Notes: generated by a model from the letters alone, not told the origin. A stretch of 64,000 nt of DNA from Rhodospirillales bacterium (GCA_020638295.1 JACKIU010000002.1:620001-684000), one strand, 5' to 3'; counted from the stretch's first letter, positions 16,361 through 24,970 are shown. A program made the numbers and translations.

Positions 16361-16983
16361 GGTTTCACCTTAACATCATGCAGGCGGTAAAAAACATTAT
16401 ACGCATCATCACGCGGGACGAGTTCAAGCGTTCCCGTCAGGGTAACAGCCTCATAGCTGAATTTTACAGCGTCTTGTCCACGAGCTTCCATCACCAGCGC
16501 CGGGCCGACATGATAATGGTAAGGGCAGCTGACCGGAAACGGCCCGAAAAGAAACAGGGATTGGTTTTCTTCCGCATTCAAGGGAAACATATAACCCTGC
16601 ATAGTGATTTCCCGGCCGTCCAGCTTTTGCAAGCCTGACGGAAATTCGGGCTTCACACCGTGCATTTCCCGGCCTTCTTCATCGGCAAAGCTATAGGGAA
16701 TGCTTTTTGTTTGCGCCAGCAACTTCCAGTCCAGCCCGCCTTCCGGCACCGTGACATAATCTGATATGGACTCCACCACCTCTTCCGGCGAAGGCGTAAT
16801 ATTCAGCGGAATTGTATATGTTTTGGTGGCCGTTGTTGTGTAGGTAATTGTCTTATCAATAACCGTGCTTTGATCCGGCCTTTTTACATTCAGTAAGGCA
16901 TAAATGAATAAGGCCGCAAGCACGCCGTAAAACAGCGCCTTTACCATCCATTTGAACATTGCAATTTTATCCGGCAGACGCAT
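16357..16983 (-). CDS. DUF3299 protein with N-terminal membrane anchor
   Basis: 208 residues. One transmembrane helix at about 13-30 is followed by an extracytoplasmic domain. The DUF3299 core is DYVTVPEGGLDWKLLAQTK...GREITMQGYMFPLN...LFLFGPFPVSCPYHYHVGPALVMEA. The Cys and paired His in SCPYHYH could bind metal. It is a paralogue of the next gene upstream, which is secreted rather than anchored. DUF3299 proteins often occur in Zur regulons next to MacB/LolCDE-like transporters, so a periplasmic zinc-handling role is likely but unproven. It overlaps both neighbours slightly. Confidence 0.82.
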   Translation of the reverse strand: MRLPDKIAMFKWMVKALFYGVLAALFIYALLNVKRPDQSTVIDKTITYTTTATKTYTIPLNITPSPEEVVESISDYVTVPEGGLDWKLLAQTKSIPYSFADEEGREMHGVKPEFPSGLQKLDGREITMQGYMFPLNAEENQSLFLFGPFPVSCPYHYHVGPALVMEARGQDAVKFSYEAVTLTGTLELVPRDDAYNVFYRLHDVKVKP

Positions 16984-17507
16984 TATTTCACCTGCCTTGC
17001 GTCTTTCAGGCGGTAAAATACACTGTATTCCGGATCGTCGGGCACCAATTCCAAAGTGCCGGTGATAACGACCGGCTCATAATCGAAGGTGACCGGGTTA
17101 TTATCGGCGTGAACTTCAATCACCAAAGGCGGGCCGACATGATATTGAAACGGGCAGGATAAGGGAAACGGTCCGAACAGAAAGTTTTTTTGATCTTCGG
17201 TGCCATCCAGCGGGAACATATATCCCTTTATCTTTATCTCCTTGCCGTCCAGCGCTTTAACCTCGGGCTGGAAGTCCGGCTTTGAATACACCAGATCATA
17301 GCCGTCTTCGGTTTTGGTTTCGATGGGAATTTCCTTCGTGGTGCCGAACACCTTCCAGTTTGTTCCGCCTTTGGGCACATCAACGAAGTCGGCGATATAA
17401 TCCTGAATGGTTTTGTTGCTGTGACCGTCGCTGCTTTCCTCAAAACTCAACGCATGGGCAGGCGTTACCAGTAGCAGGAATGCGATAAGTGCAAGCCACA
17501 ACCTCAT
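16983..17507 (-). CDS. DUF3299 protein, secreted
   Basis: About 174 residues from the ATG at 17507, where a signal peptide begins (MRLWLALIAFLLLVTPAHA). The core repeats the pattern of the neighbouring paralogue: DFVDVPKGGTNWKVFGTTK, KEIKIKGYMFPLD, FLFGPFPLSCPFQYHVGPPLVIEV, and YSVFYRLKDARQV at the end. The longer open frame upstream overlaps the permease stop and has no domain, so the shorter start is preferred. It is a candidate periplasmic zinc-binding partner of the adjacent transporter. Confidence 0.82.
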   Translation of the reverse strand: MRLWLALIAFLLLVTPAHALSFEESSDGHSNKTIQDYIADFVDVPKGGTNWKVFGTTKEIPIETKTEDGYDLVYSKPDFQPEVKALDGKEIKIKGYMFPLDGTEDQKNFLFGPFPLSCPFQYHVGPPLVIEVHADNNPVTFDYEPVVITGTLELVPDDPEYSVFYRLKDARQVK

Positions 17508-17517
17508 GCCCGGCACC

Positions 17518-18855
17518 CTATGCCCTGCCTCGTGCCAATAATCCCGCAATATCGGTGCGGGCGGCGGTGAGAGACGGCACGAACGCGGCAAACACTCCGG
17601 CAATCAGCCCCAGCGCGATAAACCCGGCGTCCATAGCCTGAGGCATGAGCAGCACCTCCGGCAGAACAAGCCCGCGTAAAGATTCAATCGACAACACAGC
17701 CGTATAAGCGATTCCATGGCCGAGGATGACACCGGCCAAAGCGCCTGCGCCGCTAATCAGCAAGGCCTCGGCGATCACCGTGGCCGAAAGGCGGCGCGGC
17801 GTTGCTCCCAATACCCGCAACACAGCGAGGTCATAACGGCGCAGCGCCAGTCCCGAAGACAGCGTGGCCCAGAGCATAAGCGCCGAAAGAATGACAAATC
17901 CTGCGCCCAGAACCACAACCAGCTGGCGGCCAATGCCGAGGCTCTTGGTAAAGCGCGCCATTTCGTAAGACGGCACGGCAGCCATAAGATCGGAGGACTC
18001 GTTGATCTTGCGCGGCAAATTCATCAAATCAACCGGGCTGCGAACTTTCAGGATAACAGAGGTAATCTGATGCGCCAAATCCGCTTCACCTTCATGATCG
18101 TGTCCCTCATGTTCACCCGCATGATGATCTTCCTCATGGCCTTGGTCTTCGTCCATTTCCTCATCTTCATGGTGGTGCGCGGCATGTTCTTCATGCTCTT
18201 CTTCGGCCTCATCATGGCCGTGCCGATCTCCCTCGTGATGATCGTGCCCTGCGGCATGAAGCTGCTGGACGCTTTCTACCGGTGTGGTCAGTAATTTATC
18301 CAAGACCGTGCCGGTCGGCTTCAAAACACCGATGACTGTGTAAAGATAGGCATCATGCACATCGTCGCTATTTGCGGAAAAACCGTGGCTGACGGCAAAT
18401 TTATCGCCGACTTTCAGTCCTGTATTTGCGCCAGCGACTGTTTCAAACGGCGCGGCAAACGTCTTGCCGTCCGCAAATTCGGCGTTATAGAGCTTCAGAT
18501 AATCAGGGCTTGTTCCGACCATCCGAAATCCCTTGTAACTATCGCCCAGCGCCAGCGGTATGGCTTGTCGGACTTGCGGCATACGCTGTAATTCTTCAAA
18601 GTCGTGTGCGTCAATATTCCCGGCGGGAATGTCGGCGTGATAGACGGATGATAACACCAGTTGCAGCGGGCTGCCCTTGGTTCCGACGATCATATCAATC
18701 CCAGCCGCGTTGCGGGCAAAACCGGAGGATACGGTTTGCGAGAATAAAAACACGGCGCAGAGCAAGGCAATCCCCGCCGCTACCGCTGCCGTGCATAGAG
18801 CGGCATGAAGTGGGCGGGAGCGAATAGAAGCTATAGCGAGTGATGCGGCGTTCAT
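17518..18855 (-). CDS. ABC transporter permease, FtsX/MacB/LolCE type, with histidine-rich loop
   Basis: 445 residues. A transmembrane helix at about 12-35 is followed by a large periplasmic domain and three C-terminal helices (about 315-340, 360-390, 405-430), the FtsX-domain topology. Residues about 197-260 are an extraordinary His/Glu/Asp segment (HHEGDRHGHDEAEEEHEEH and similar) that is very likely a zinc-binding loop. With the ATPase encoded next to it, overlapping by 4 bases, it forms a MacB/LolCDE-like complex. The Zur context and the His-rich loop suggest transport or release of zinc, or of a zinc-binding ligand, during starvation. Confidence 0.88.
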   Translation of the reverse strand: MNAASLAIASIRSRPLHAALCTAAVAAGIALLCAVFLFSQTVSSGFARNAAGIDMIVGTKGSPLQLVLSSVYHADIPAGNIDAHDFEELQRMPQVRQAIPLALGDSYKGFRMVGTSPDYLKLYNAEFADGKTFAAPFETVAGANTGLKVGDKFAVSHGFSANSDDVHDAYLYTVIGVLKPTGTVLDKLLTTPVESVQQLHAAGHDHHEGDRHGHDEAEEEHEEHAAHHHEDEEMDEDQGHEEDHHAGEHEGHDHEGEADLAHQITSVILKVRSPVDLMNLPRKINESSDLMAAVPSYEMARFTKSLGIGRQLVVVLGAGFVILSALMLWATLSSGLALRRYDLAVLRVLGATPRRLSATVIAEALLISGAGALAGVILGHGIAYTAVLSIESLRGLVLPEVLLMPQAMDAGFIALGLIAGVFAAFVPSLTAARTDIAGLLARGRA

Positions 18856-19517
18856 GCGGCCTCCTTATTGTTCTTTGGCATCTGGTTTTCCAGATTGATA
18901 ATCGTTTTAAAGTTCTCTTTGATCCGGCCGTCATGCGTGGCGATCAAAAGCGCTGCTCCTGTTTCTTTGGCCTGGCTTTCAAGCAAATTCATAACGGCCT
19001 TTGCATTATCATCATCGAGCGCCGAGGTCGGTTCGTCCGCCATGATGATTTTGGGCCGCAGGAGAACCGCGCGCGCAATGGCGGCACGCTGCTGTTCGCC
19101 CTGGCTAAGAGCGTCCGGTTTACGGTGCGCCTTATCGGTGAGACCCAATGTTTTTAAAAGATGGTCGAGCCGCCCGGCCTCCGGCTTCGCTCCGGCCATA
19201 TCCGCCGCCAGCATAATATTCTGCGCCAGCGTCAGGGACGGTAAAAGATGCAGCGTTTGAAATATAAAACCAAAATTCTGTCCGCGCACTTTATCGCGCG
19301 CCGATGAAGACATGGCATAGAAATCTCCATCCTCAATAAAAACCTCACCCGCACTTGGTCTTAATAGTCCGGCCAATACAGACAAGAATGTAGTTTTACC
19401 GGAGCCGGACGGCCCCAGCAAAAGCACTTTATCGCCTGTATTAATAGATAAATCGGGAAAGGAAAGCGGCGGGGAACCTTCCCTGCGAACGGTGATATTT
19501 TGGGATTTTAAGAACAT
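18852..19517 (-). CDS. ABC transporter ATPase, LolD/MacB type
   Basis: 221 residues. Walker A is LLGPSGSGKTTFLSVLAG (near residue 35-50), the Q loop is FIFQTLHLLPSLT, the signature is LSQGEQQRAAIARAV, Walker B is KIIMADEPTSALD and the switch is IATHD. It powers the adjacent FtsX-type permease. First gene of the transporter-DUF3299-DUF3299-zur operon, directly behind the Zur-like box at 19559-19573. Confidence 0.93.
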   Translation of the reverse strand: MFLKSQNITVRREGSPPLSFPDLSINTGDKVLLLGPSGSGKTTFLSVLAGLLRPSAGEVFIEDGDFYAMSSSARDKVRGQNFGFIFQTLHLLPSLTLAQNIMLAADMAGAKPEAGRLDHLLKTLGLTDKAHRKPDALSQGEQQRAAIARAVLLRPKIIMADEPTSALDDDNAKAVMNLLESQAKETGAALLIATHDGRIKENFKTIINLENQMPKNNKEAA

Positions 19518-19558
19518 GCGCGGCCTTTCATAGCGTTAGAGAATGGAGCTTAATATAA

Positions 19559-19573
19559 TGTTATATTGTTACA
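19559..19573. promoter_or_regulatory. Zur-like operator of the transporter operon
   Basis: TGTTATATTGTTACA, 42 bases before the ATPase start and just past the COG0523 stop codon. It shares its left 10 bases with the better palindrome at 20823-20837. Confidence 0.7.
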
Positions 19574-19576
19574 TAC

Positions 19577-20797
19577 TCAAGCAGCCTGCTTGAACCATTC
19601 GGGGAACGGGTCTTTCAGCTTTTGCCAAAATTCGGGGGCGTTCAGGTAGTCTTTGACAAGACAGGAATCCAGACGTTTGCGAATGGCCTCTTCGTCCATT
19701 TCCCCTTTCAAGCCAATGAACACGATTTCCTGCCGCCGATCACCGTATTGTTTATTCCACGTATCTCTTAAAACCTGTTCAAATTCTTCCGTATCCGGCC
19801 AGCGGTTTTGTGGCACTGCCGCCCACCAGCGCCCCATGCCGTTATGCCGGACAAAGGCACCGGCCTGTGAAACCTCGCCCACATAATCGGGCCGCGAAGA
19901 AATCCAGAAGAACCCCTTGGCGCGGACGACACCCGGCCACGGTTCGTTAAAAAACTGGTAAATTTTCTCCGGATTGAAGGGCTGGCGCGCACGGTACACA
20001 AAGCTGATAATCCCGTATTCCTCGGTTTCCGGGACGTGATCCTTGAAGTTATAAAGCTCCTGCGCCCAAAGCGGGTGTTCTTGCGCCTCTTCAAAATGAA
20101 ACAACCCCGTATCCATGATTTGATCGAGATCCACCTGCCCCAGCGTGGCTTCAATAATCTCTGCGCGTCCGTTCAGGCTGCGGATAATGGAGCGAACCGT
20201 ATTGCGTTCTTCATCAGATACAAGATCGAGTTTATTGAGAATAACGACATTGGCAAATTCGATTTGCTCGACCAGCAAGTCCACGAGGGTACGCTCATCC
20301 TCTTCGCCCAGGCTTTCATCACCGTCTTTCAGGAAATCGGTCGAGCTGTAATTCTTAATGAGGTTTGCCGCATCCACAACCGTGACCATCGTATCCAGCC
20401 GCGCCACATCGGACAGGCTTTTGCCGTTTTCATCCCTGAAATCAAACGTGGCAGCGACCGGCAACGGCTCGGAAATGCCGGTGCTTTCAATCAGCAGGTA
20501 ATCGTATTTTCCTTCCGCCGCCAAAGCCTCAACCTGCTCCAGCAAATCTTCACGTAAAGTACAACAGATACAGCCATTGCTCATCTCTACCAGCTTTTCT
20601 TCCGTGCGGGATAAATTCGCCCCGCCGCGTTCTACCAAGTCTGCGTCGATATTGACCTCGCTCATATCATTGACGATCACGGCCACTTTACGGCCTTCAC
20701 GGTTGTTTAGCACATGATTGAGCAGCGTTGTTTTCCCTGCCCCCAAAAACCCGGAAAGCACGGTTACAGGGAGTTTGTTCTTTATCTTTTTTAGCAT
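19577..20797 (-). CDS. COG0523 GTPase, zinc metallochaperone candidate
   Basis: 406 residues, G3E family. Walker A is GFLGAGKTTLLNHVL near residue 18, the metal-binding motif GCICCTLREDLL lies near 75-86, and the guanine-specificity motif is NKLD near 193. The C-terminal CobW domain contains the region around RAKGFFWISSRP. COG0523 proteins under Zur control deliver zinc to client proteins in starvation (the ZigA group). It is transcribed from the divergent promoter region with a Zur box, opposite the DUF1826 gene, its frequent genomic partner. Confidence 0.92.
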   Translation of the reverse strand: MLKKIKNKLPVTVLSGFLGAGKTTLLNHVLNNREGRKVAVIVNDMSEVNIDADLVERGGANLSRTEEKLVEMSNGCICCTLREDLLEQVEALAAEGKYDYLLIESTGISEPLPVAATFDFRDENGKSLSDVARLDTMVTVVDAANLIKNYSSTDFLKDGDESLGEEDERTLVDLLVEQIEFANVVILNKLDLVSDEERNTVRSIIRSLNGRAEIIEATLGQVDLDQIMDTGLFHFEEAQEHPLWAQELYNFKDHVPETEEYGIISFVYRARQPFNPEKIYQFFNEPWPGVVRAKGFFWISSRPDYVGEVSQAGAFVRHNGMGRWWAAVPQNRWPDTEEFEQVLRDTWNKQYGDRRQEIVFIGLKGEMDEEAIRKRLDSCLVKDYLNAPEFWQKLKDPFPEWFKQAA

Positions 20798-20822
20798 TCA
20801 AAGCCCTTATTGATTTTAAATA

Positions 20823-20837
20823 TGTTATATTGTAACA
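20823..20837. promoter_or_regulatory. Zur operator between COG0523 and DUF1826 genes
   Basis: TGTTATATTGTAACA, a palindrome with arms TGTTA and TAACA and a 5-base centre, in the 91-bp divergent gap. One site can control both genes. Confidence 0.78.
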
Positions 20838-20888
20838 GTTTGTAGCAATCCGATATTAAAATTGCAAGACAGAAAAGGGACGCCCATC

Positions 20889-21524
20889 GTGATGAGTATT
20901 TTTCGTGCCGCCAGTTTGAATGAGTTGACAGGCTTCCGGCAAAGACCGGAACAACTTGGAATTTTACACCGGGAAAGACCGCAGGAGGCGGAAAGCTTCT
21001 TTGAAACGCTGATGCAAGAACCGTTCGGCGTTGCCGGTACTGTCCGCAAGGATCATCTTGAAAGCGACATAGAGGCTTTGCTGGATGAAGCCTTGCCGCC
21101 GCAAATCAAATCCGATCCCTTCTACAGCCGCTGGGTTGAGGATATGGCAGAAGTCTGCGGCACGTTTTGTAATACGCAAGGCACGGATGCGGTCGGTTTC
21201 TGGATCGGCTCGGAGCGCGGCTGCCGAAGATACCATATCGACAATGTTCCCATGCGCCTGCTTGTGACATATGCCGGGGCCGGAACGGAATGGCTGCCGG
21301 ATGAGGCGGCAGACCGCCGCGCCTTTGCAAACGGCGAACCGAACGAACGGATTGTCAAAGATCCTGCCGCAAAGCAGTTTATGAATGTTTGGGATGTTTC
21401 GGTCTTCCGGGGCGGGCCGAAAGGATTATTGCACAGAACACCCGATGCGACCCTGTCCGGCCCCTCCATCCTCATGCGTCTCGACCATCCGTCCTTTTGG
21501 GAGAATGTGTTGAACTACCAATAA
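20889..21524 (+). CDS. DUF1826 protein
   Basis: About 211 residues. Recognisable family stretches are FGVAGTVRKDHLESDIEALL, WIGSERGCRRYHIDNVPMRLLVTYAG, GTEWLPDEAADR and GGPKGLLHRTP. The HID pair and the later His could hold a metal as in cupin-like folds, but activity is unknown. DUF1826 genes co-occur with Zur-regulated COG0523 genes, as here with a shared operator. GTG at 20889 (AAAAGGGA 8 bases upstream) or the next ATG at 20892 is the likely start. Confidence 0.85.
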   Translation: MMSIFRAASLNELTGFRQRPEQLGILHRERPQEAESFFETLMQEPFGVAGTVRKDHLESDIEALLDEALPPQIKSDPFYSRWVEDMAEVCGTFCNTQGTDAVGFWIGSERGCRRYHIDNVPMRLLVTYAGAGTEWLPDEAADRRAFANGEPNERIVKDPAAKQFMNVWDVSVFRGGPKGLLHRTPDATLSGPSILMRLDHPSFWENVLNYQ

Positions 21525-21742
21525 TATTCATGCGGTTTACGGTTGCCGAGCGGCCATGCAATATTGTCCGGATCATCGCCCTTTAATATGCGGTGACACA
21601 GTCTCGCGTTTTTGCGGCGTTTCGGCCGGTTCATAAACTGGCTCACCCACCAGCCGGGGGTGGATGCCGTTGTTTCGTGCCCGTCGCGGAAAGTTTTACC
21701 CTTCCAGAGTTCGTACGGGTCACGCCTGTAAGTGCGTGCCAT
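21515..21742 (-). CDS. Small basic protein, unknown
   Basis: 75 residues, rich in Arg, Lys and aromatic residues (MARTYRRDPYELWKGK, MNRPKRRKNARLCHRI). An excellent ribosome-binding site (TTAGGAGAAAGAT) sets the ATG at 21742; a longer open frame upstream is ignored. It overlaps the end of the DUF1826 gene by 10 bases on the opposite strand. I recognise no family, and a nucleic-acid-binding role is only suggested by charge. Confidence 0.6.
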   Translation of the reverse strand: MARTYRRDPYELWKGKTFRDGHETTASTPGWWVSQFMNRPKRRKNARLCHRILKGDDPDNIAWPLGNRKPHEYYW

Positions 21743-21893
21743 TATCTTTCTCCTAAGTTGGTTAACACTTAGAAGAGCGCGCCTTTTCTGGGAGAACGGT
21801 GGAAATCCCGGACCAACGAAAAAAGCCGGAAAGCGCTTCCCGCTTCCGGTTCGTTTCGTCCAAATCTGCTTAAAATTGAATTGCCAGTTAACT

Positions 21894-22247
21894 TTAATGA
21901 TAAACAACAGGATCTGAAAATTCAAGTACGTGACCATCCCATCGCTCGAAAACGGCCTGTGGCATATCGGACAAACCGTTAAGCGCGACTTCAAGAGGAT
22001 CGGGCCGGTCCAGGCCTTTAAAGAAATAATCAACCGGAACATCAAGAACCTCCGCGTATTGATGCAGCTCAGGCATCTTTATATCTTTCGCGCCCTCTTC
22101 AATGCGCCGAACCTGTGCGGTCTTTTTGCCCAGCTTTTTTGCGAGGCATATTTGCGACAGTCCGAGCAATGAACGCCGCAAGCATATACGCCTGCCTATG
22201 TGAGTGTTGATTGCATCAGCCCTTTTCCGATCCATATTTTCCTCCAT
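21894..22247 (-). CDS. XRE-family regulator
   Basis: 117 residues. The helix-turn-helix reads GRRICLRRSLLGLSQICLAKKLGKKTAQVRRIEEGAKDIKMPELHQYAEVLDVPVDYFF, the Cro/CI layout followed by a short acidic tail. It is divergent from another helix-turn-helix gene at 22426, with repeated AAACGGTT sequences between, a lysogeny-switch-like arrangement. It is preceded by GGAGG near its start. Confidence 0.85.
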   Translation of the reverse strand: MEENMDRKRADAINTHIGRRICLRRSLLGLSQICLAKKLGKKTAQVRRIEEGAKDIKMPELHQYAEVLDVPVDYFFKGLDRPDPLEVALNGLSDMPQAVFERWDGHVLEFSDPVVYH

Positions 22248-22254
22248 TTAGGCA

Positions 22255-22310
22255 AAACGGTTCCTTCGACTTAAACGGTTGAACCGAAAGCCGTTTACGG
22301 GTACATTTCA
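22255..22310. promoter_or_regulatory. Repeated operator-like sequences between divergent regulators
   Basis: AAACGGTT occurs at 22255 and 22273, the second as the palindrome CGGTTGAACCG, and CCGTTTACGG follows near 22291. These probably bind one of the two flanking regulators. Confidence 0.5.
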
Positions 22311-22357
22311 TCCTGAAAGTAGTATTAAACTATCTTCTACAACTTATAATTCCTAAA

Positions 22358-22388
22358 AACAGGAAAATCAACCCTCAATTTTCCTGTT
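22358..22388 (+). terminator. Hairpin with T-run ahead of the gene at 22426
   Basis: AACAGGAAAAT, a 9-base loop, ATTTTCCTGTT, then ATCGGGTTTTTTT. The stem is perfect. TATAAT at 22345-22350 lies just before it, so it could be a leader attenuator, a terminator for a short transcript, or an operator. It lies 38 bases before the ATG. Confidence 0.5.
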
Positions 22389-22425
22389 ATCGGGTTTTTT
22401 TGTGTTGTGGTACAAAGGTGCGCAT

Positions 22426-22887
22426 ATGAGCTTGGATTTTCTTGATAACGATTTTGGCGCAAGGCTGAGAGAGGCCTGCGACCATTTGGGCGGGGTCGAA
22501 AAGGCCGCGGCCCAGATCGACATGACCAAAACGCCGCTTTACAACAGCATCAACGGCAAAACGGAAATCGGCGCGGGAAAGGTGTTTCAGCTTTCAAAAA
22601 TCACGCCGTTCCGCCTCAATTGGATTCTGACCGGCGAAGAGCCGAAACATCATGATGATCCTGACGGTTATGTGGAGATCAAGAGTGACTTTTTCTTTGA
22701 AATCCTGGAAACAGTCGAAGCGTTTCTGGCAAAACGAAAGATGAAAGTGACAATCAAAAACCAGATGCGGTTCGTGCTGGCGGTTTATAACCGCGAAATG
22801 GAAAAGGCGGCGGAGAGCGGCAAAGCGCCGGAACTGGATAAAGAAAAACTACTGGATATGCTGGCGTATCATTTTGATGCGTTGTGA
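22426..22887 (+). CDS. Helix-turn-helix protein, CI-repressor-like
   Basis: 153 residues. The first half, FGARLREACDHLGGVEKAAAQIDMTKTPLYNSINGKTEIGAGKVFQLSKIT, resembles the DNA-binding domain of phage CI/bacteriophage-type repressors. The rest is helical and charged with no peptidase motif. ATG at 22426 follows AAAGGTG. Its stop overlaps the region of the next gene, which follows on the same strand, so they form a unit. Confidence 0.7.
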   Translation: MSLDFLDNDFGARLREACDHLGGVEKAAAQIDMTKTPLYNSINGKTEIGAGKVFQLSKITPFRLNWILTGEEPKHHDDPDGYVEIKSDFFFEILETVEAFLAKRKMKVTIKNQMRFVLAVYNREMEKAAESGKAPELDKEKLLDMLAYHFDAL

Positions 22888-22901
22888 GAGTAAGGTTTGA
22901 T

Positions 22902-23672
22902 ATGGCAGGTGACCGCAACGACAGAAAAAAGAAAATCGAGCAGGAATATGTTTACGCCCTGGAAGCCATGATGGGCGACGCGGTTGACCACGAGCGTGAG
23001 GAAAAGGCGAAAGCCCTACAGGAAGCGGAAGAGCAAAGCGCCAAAAAGCTCAAAGCCAAAAGCCGGGTGATAAGGGCCGTTACACTGGCCGCACTGGCCG
23101 CAGTAATTGTAATTTCTTTTGGTGTCTGGCGGTGGTACGACAAACAAAGTGAAGAGTTAGGTATACAACTTCAAAAAGAAATGGAAGATAAAATTGCCGC
23201 TGAAACCGCGCCTCCAAAAGACTGGTTTTCTCTGAGCTACGCGGAACGTAATCAATATATTGCGCAGGGAATGGTTTTGTTTCCTGAAATATTTGGAACT
23301 GACCGCAATAAATATGACCGTTATGCCCGCTGGCTGCTTTCCGAGCATAAGATTTTTAACCGCAGTCCGCGCGGCGATCTAACTTCGGGAGGCCGGGGCT
23401 ATCTGATTGTAAAGGACGTTAAATACGATGATCTTCCACGGATATTTCTAACACTTGATGAGCATTCAAAAGAGTTTATCCGGGCTTTCTCACAAATCGA
23501 CCAGCAGACCCTGAAAAAACATTGGGGATCGGGCGCGCCGGAAAATCCCAAAGATCGTTTGAGAAAATGGATTCAGCTATACAAGCCTCAGGCTGAAAGC
23601 ACTCTTGATGGCAGGGCCTTGGATATAGAAGGCATGATTGAGGAATACGCTGAAAAATACGGCCTCAATTAA
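22902..23672 (+). CDS. Single-span membrane protein, unknown
   Basis: 256 residues. A charged cytoplasmic N-terminus with a coiled-coil feel (Lys/Glu/Ala rich) leads to one transmembrane helix at about 55-75 (VTLAALAAVIVISFGVWRW). A soluble domain rich in Trp, Tyr and charged residues follows. No family was recognised. It directly follows the CI-like gene (14 bases) and overlaps the end of the convergent methylase-associated gene by 8 bases. A regulator/membrane pair of this sort in a mobile island can be a defence or exclusion unit, but nothing here proves it. Confidence 0.6.
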   Translation: MAGDRNDRKKKIEQEYVYALEAMMGDAVDHEREEKAKALQEAEEQSAKKLKAKSRVIRAVTLAALAAVIVISFGVWRWYDKQSEELGIQLQKEMEDKIAAETAPPKDWFSLSYAERNQYIAQGMVLFPEIFGTDRNKYDRYARWLLSEHKIFNRSPRGDLTSGGRGYLIVKDVKYDDLPRIFLTLDEHSKEFIRAFSQIDQQTLKKHWGSGAPENPKDRLRKWIQLYKPQAESTLDGRALDIEGMIEEYAEKYGLN

Positions 23673-24045
23673 GTGTCCATCCTTTCGGGAACCCCATCAA
23701 CCATTCGCACCATTCCGGGCTAAGAAGCCCATGCGCCAGAGGTTTTACCGTGTCGCCGGGCCGGGCATTTGGCTTATGAACGGGGGTTGGGTAAAAGCGC
23801 GCCCACAGGCTCAATGACGGATTCCAGTATTGGCCCTTTTGGTTTACGCGCACGACATTGCCGGTATTGTCGATTTTAAAGCTATCGTTCTTACCGATGA
23901 GTCGGGCGACCGATCCATCCGATGTGCGCGGCGTTGAAAGATGCCAACGGCCTGTTTTGCTTTTTTGAAGCTTGATGTGGTTTTTGTTTTCAATGATCTT
24001 GCCGCTAATTAACCGGCCTGAGCGAAAGGGTATTTTTTCAATCAT
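23665..24045 (-). CDS. Methylase-associated protein with EWLMGFPKGW motif
   Basis: 126 residues, starting in an ATGA overlap with the stop codon of the cytosine methylase. The C-terminal SPEWCEWLMGFPKGWT is the tail motif found at the end of many phage-type DNA methylases, here in a separate gene. The middle is basic (HIKLQKSKTGRWHL). It probably acts with the methylase, perhaps completing its target-recognition part. The longer upstream frame overlaps the methylase and is ignored. Confidence 0.7.
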   Translation of the reverse strand: MIEKIPFRSGRLISGKIIENKNHIKLQKSKTGRWHLSTPRTSDGSVARLIGKNDSFKIDNTGNVVRVNQKGQYWNPSLSLWARFYPTPVHKPNARPGDTVKPLAHGLLSPEWCEWLMGFPKGWTLN

Positions 24046-24752
24046 CTTTGTAATCCTCTGTGTTTTTGTATGGCATATCCCAAAAGCTGAGGAATTTGCG
24101 GCACAACGGCGTTGCCGAGCGCGCCGATGCGTTTCTTCCACGCGGCTTCATCGTCTATGTGTTGCGTGACACGCTCTTGACCGGATTCAATATGCCATTG
24201 TCCGCTTTTAATGACGTTCAGCGGCAACGGCGTGTATTTTTTCCGGCGCGGCCAGGCGACAATCCAGATACGGTCGCGCTGGTGCGGCGCGCCGATGGCG
24301 GAGGCCGGAATGCAATGCCACTCCGCGTCATAGCCGAGCCGATGCAGATCATCCAGCACGACATTCAGCCCACGGCTGCGCAGCATGGATACGTTTTCAA
24401 TTAGAACATATCGTGGCTTGAGTTCGCCAATCAGACGTGCGAACTCCGACCACAGGCCGCTGCGTTTTCCGGCGATGCCTTCGCCTTTTCCGGCGGGTGA
24501 AATGTCCTGGCAGGGAAAGCCGCCGCAGATCACATTGATTTTTGATATGCCGCGTTTTTTCAGGGCCGCTTTGTCCAGCGTCCGCACGTCTTCAAAGATA
24601 GGCACGTCCGGCCAACGCTTTTGCAGGATCTCGCGGCAATAAGGCTCGATCTCGCAGAACGCCGCCGTTTCAAACCCGGCGCGCTCCAGCCCCAGCGAAA
24701 ATCCGCCGATGCCGGAAAACAAATCCAGCACCCGTAATTTTTGTGTTGTCAT
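24042..24752 (-). CDS. DNA (cytosine-5) methyltransferase, Dcm type
   Basis: 236 residues. Motif I is LDLFSGIGGFSLGLE, motif IV is GGFPCQDIS with the catalytic Cys, motif VI is ENVSML, motif VIII is HQRDRIWIV and motif X is RIGALGNAVVPQI near the end. The target-recognition region between VIII and X is short (about 45 residues), as in phage methylases. No restriction enzyme gene is adjacent, so it is an orphan methylase that may protect the island. Coupled to the next gene by ATGA. Confidence 0.92.
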   Translation of the reverse strand: MTTQKLRVLDLFSGIGGFSLGLERAGFETAAFCEIEPYCREILQKRWPDVPIFEDVRTLDKAALKKRGISKINVICGGFPCQDISPAGKGEGIAGKRSGLWSEFARLIGELKPRYVLIENVSMLRSRGLNVVLDDLHRLGYDAEWHCIPASAIGAPHQRDRIWIVAWPRRKKYTPLPLNVIKSGQWHIESGQERVTQHIDDEAAWKKRIGALGNAVVPQIPQLLGYAIQKHRGLQR

Positions 24753-24767
24753 GATTTTACTCCAATA

Positions 24768-24787
24768 AAAAACCGCCTCAGCGGGCG
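24768..24787 (-). terminator. Terminator between the DUF488 remnant and the methylase
   Basis: On the minus strand ACCGCCCGCTGAGGCGGT is followed by a T6 run. It ends transcription from the DUF2431-AlkB-DUF488 operon. Confidence 0.75.
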
Positions 24788-24970
24788 GTCTGTATTTTTC
24801 AAAGATGGATAATTTCTACAGGGTCAGGCCACTGCTCTTTAAGATATTCAGCCAGCAATCGCCTGTGACAGTGATGCTCTGTTTTACAGGCGCAAAGGAA
24901 ACAGGCCTGATTAACTTCTTCCGGCGATAACACATTAGCCAGATTGCGGTGTTTTATCAGATCAATGTAA

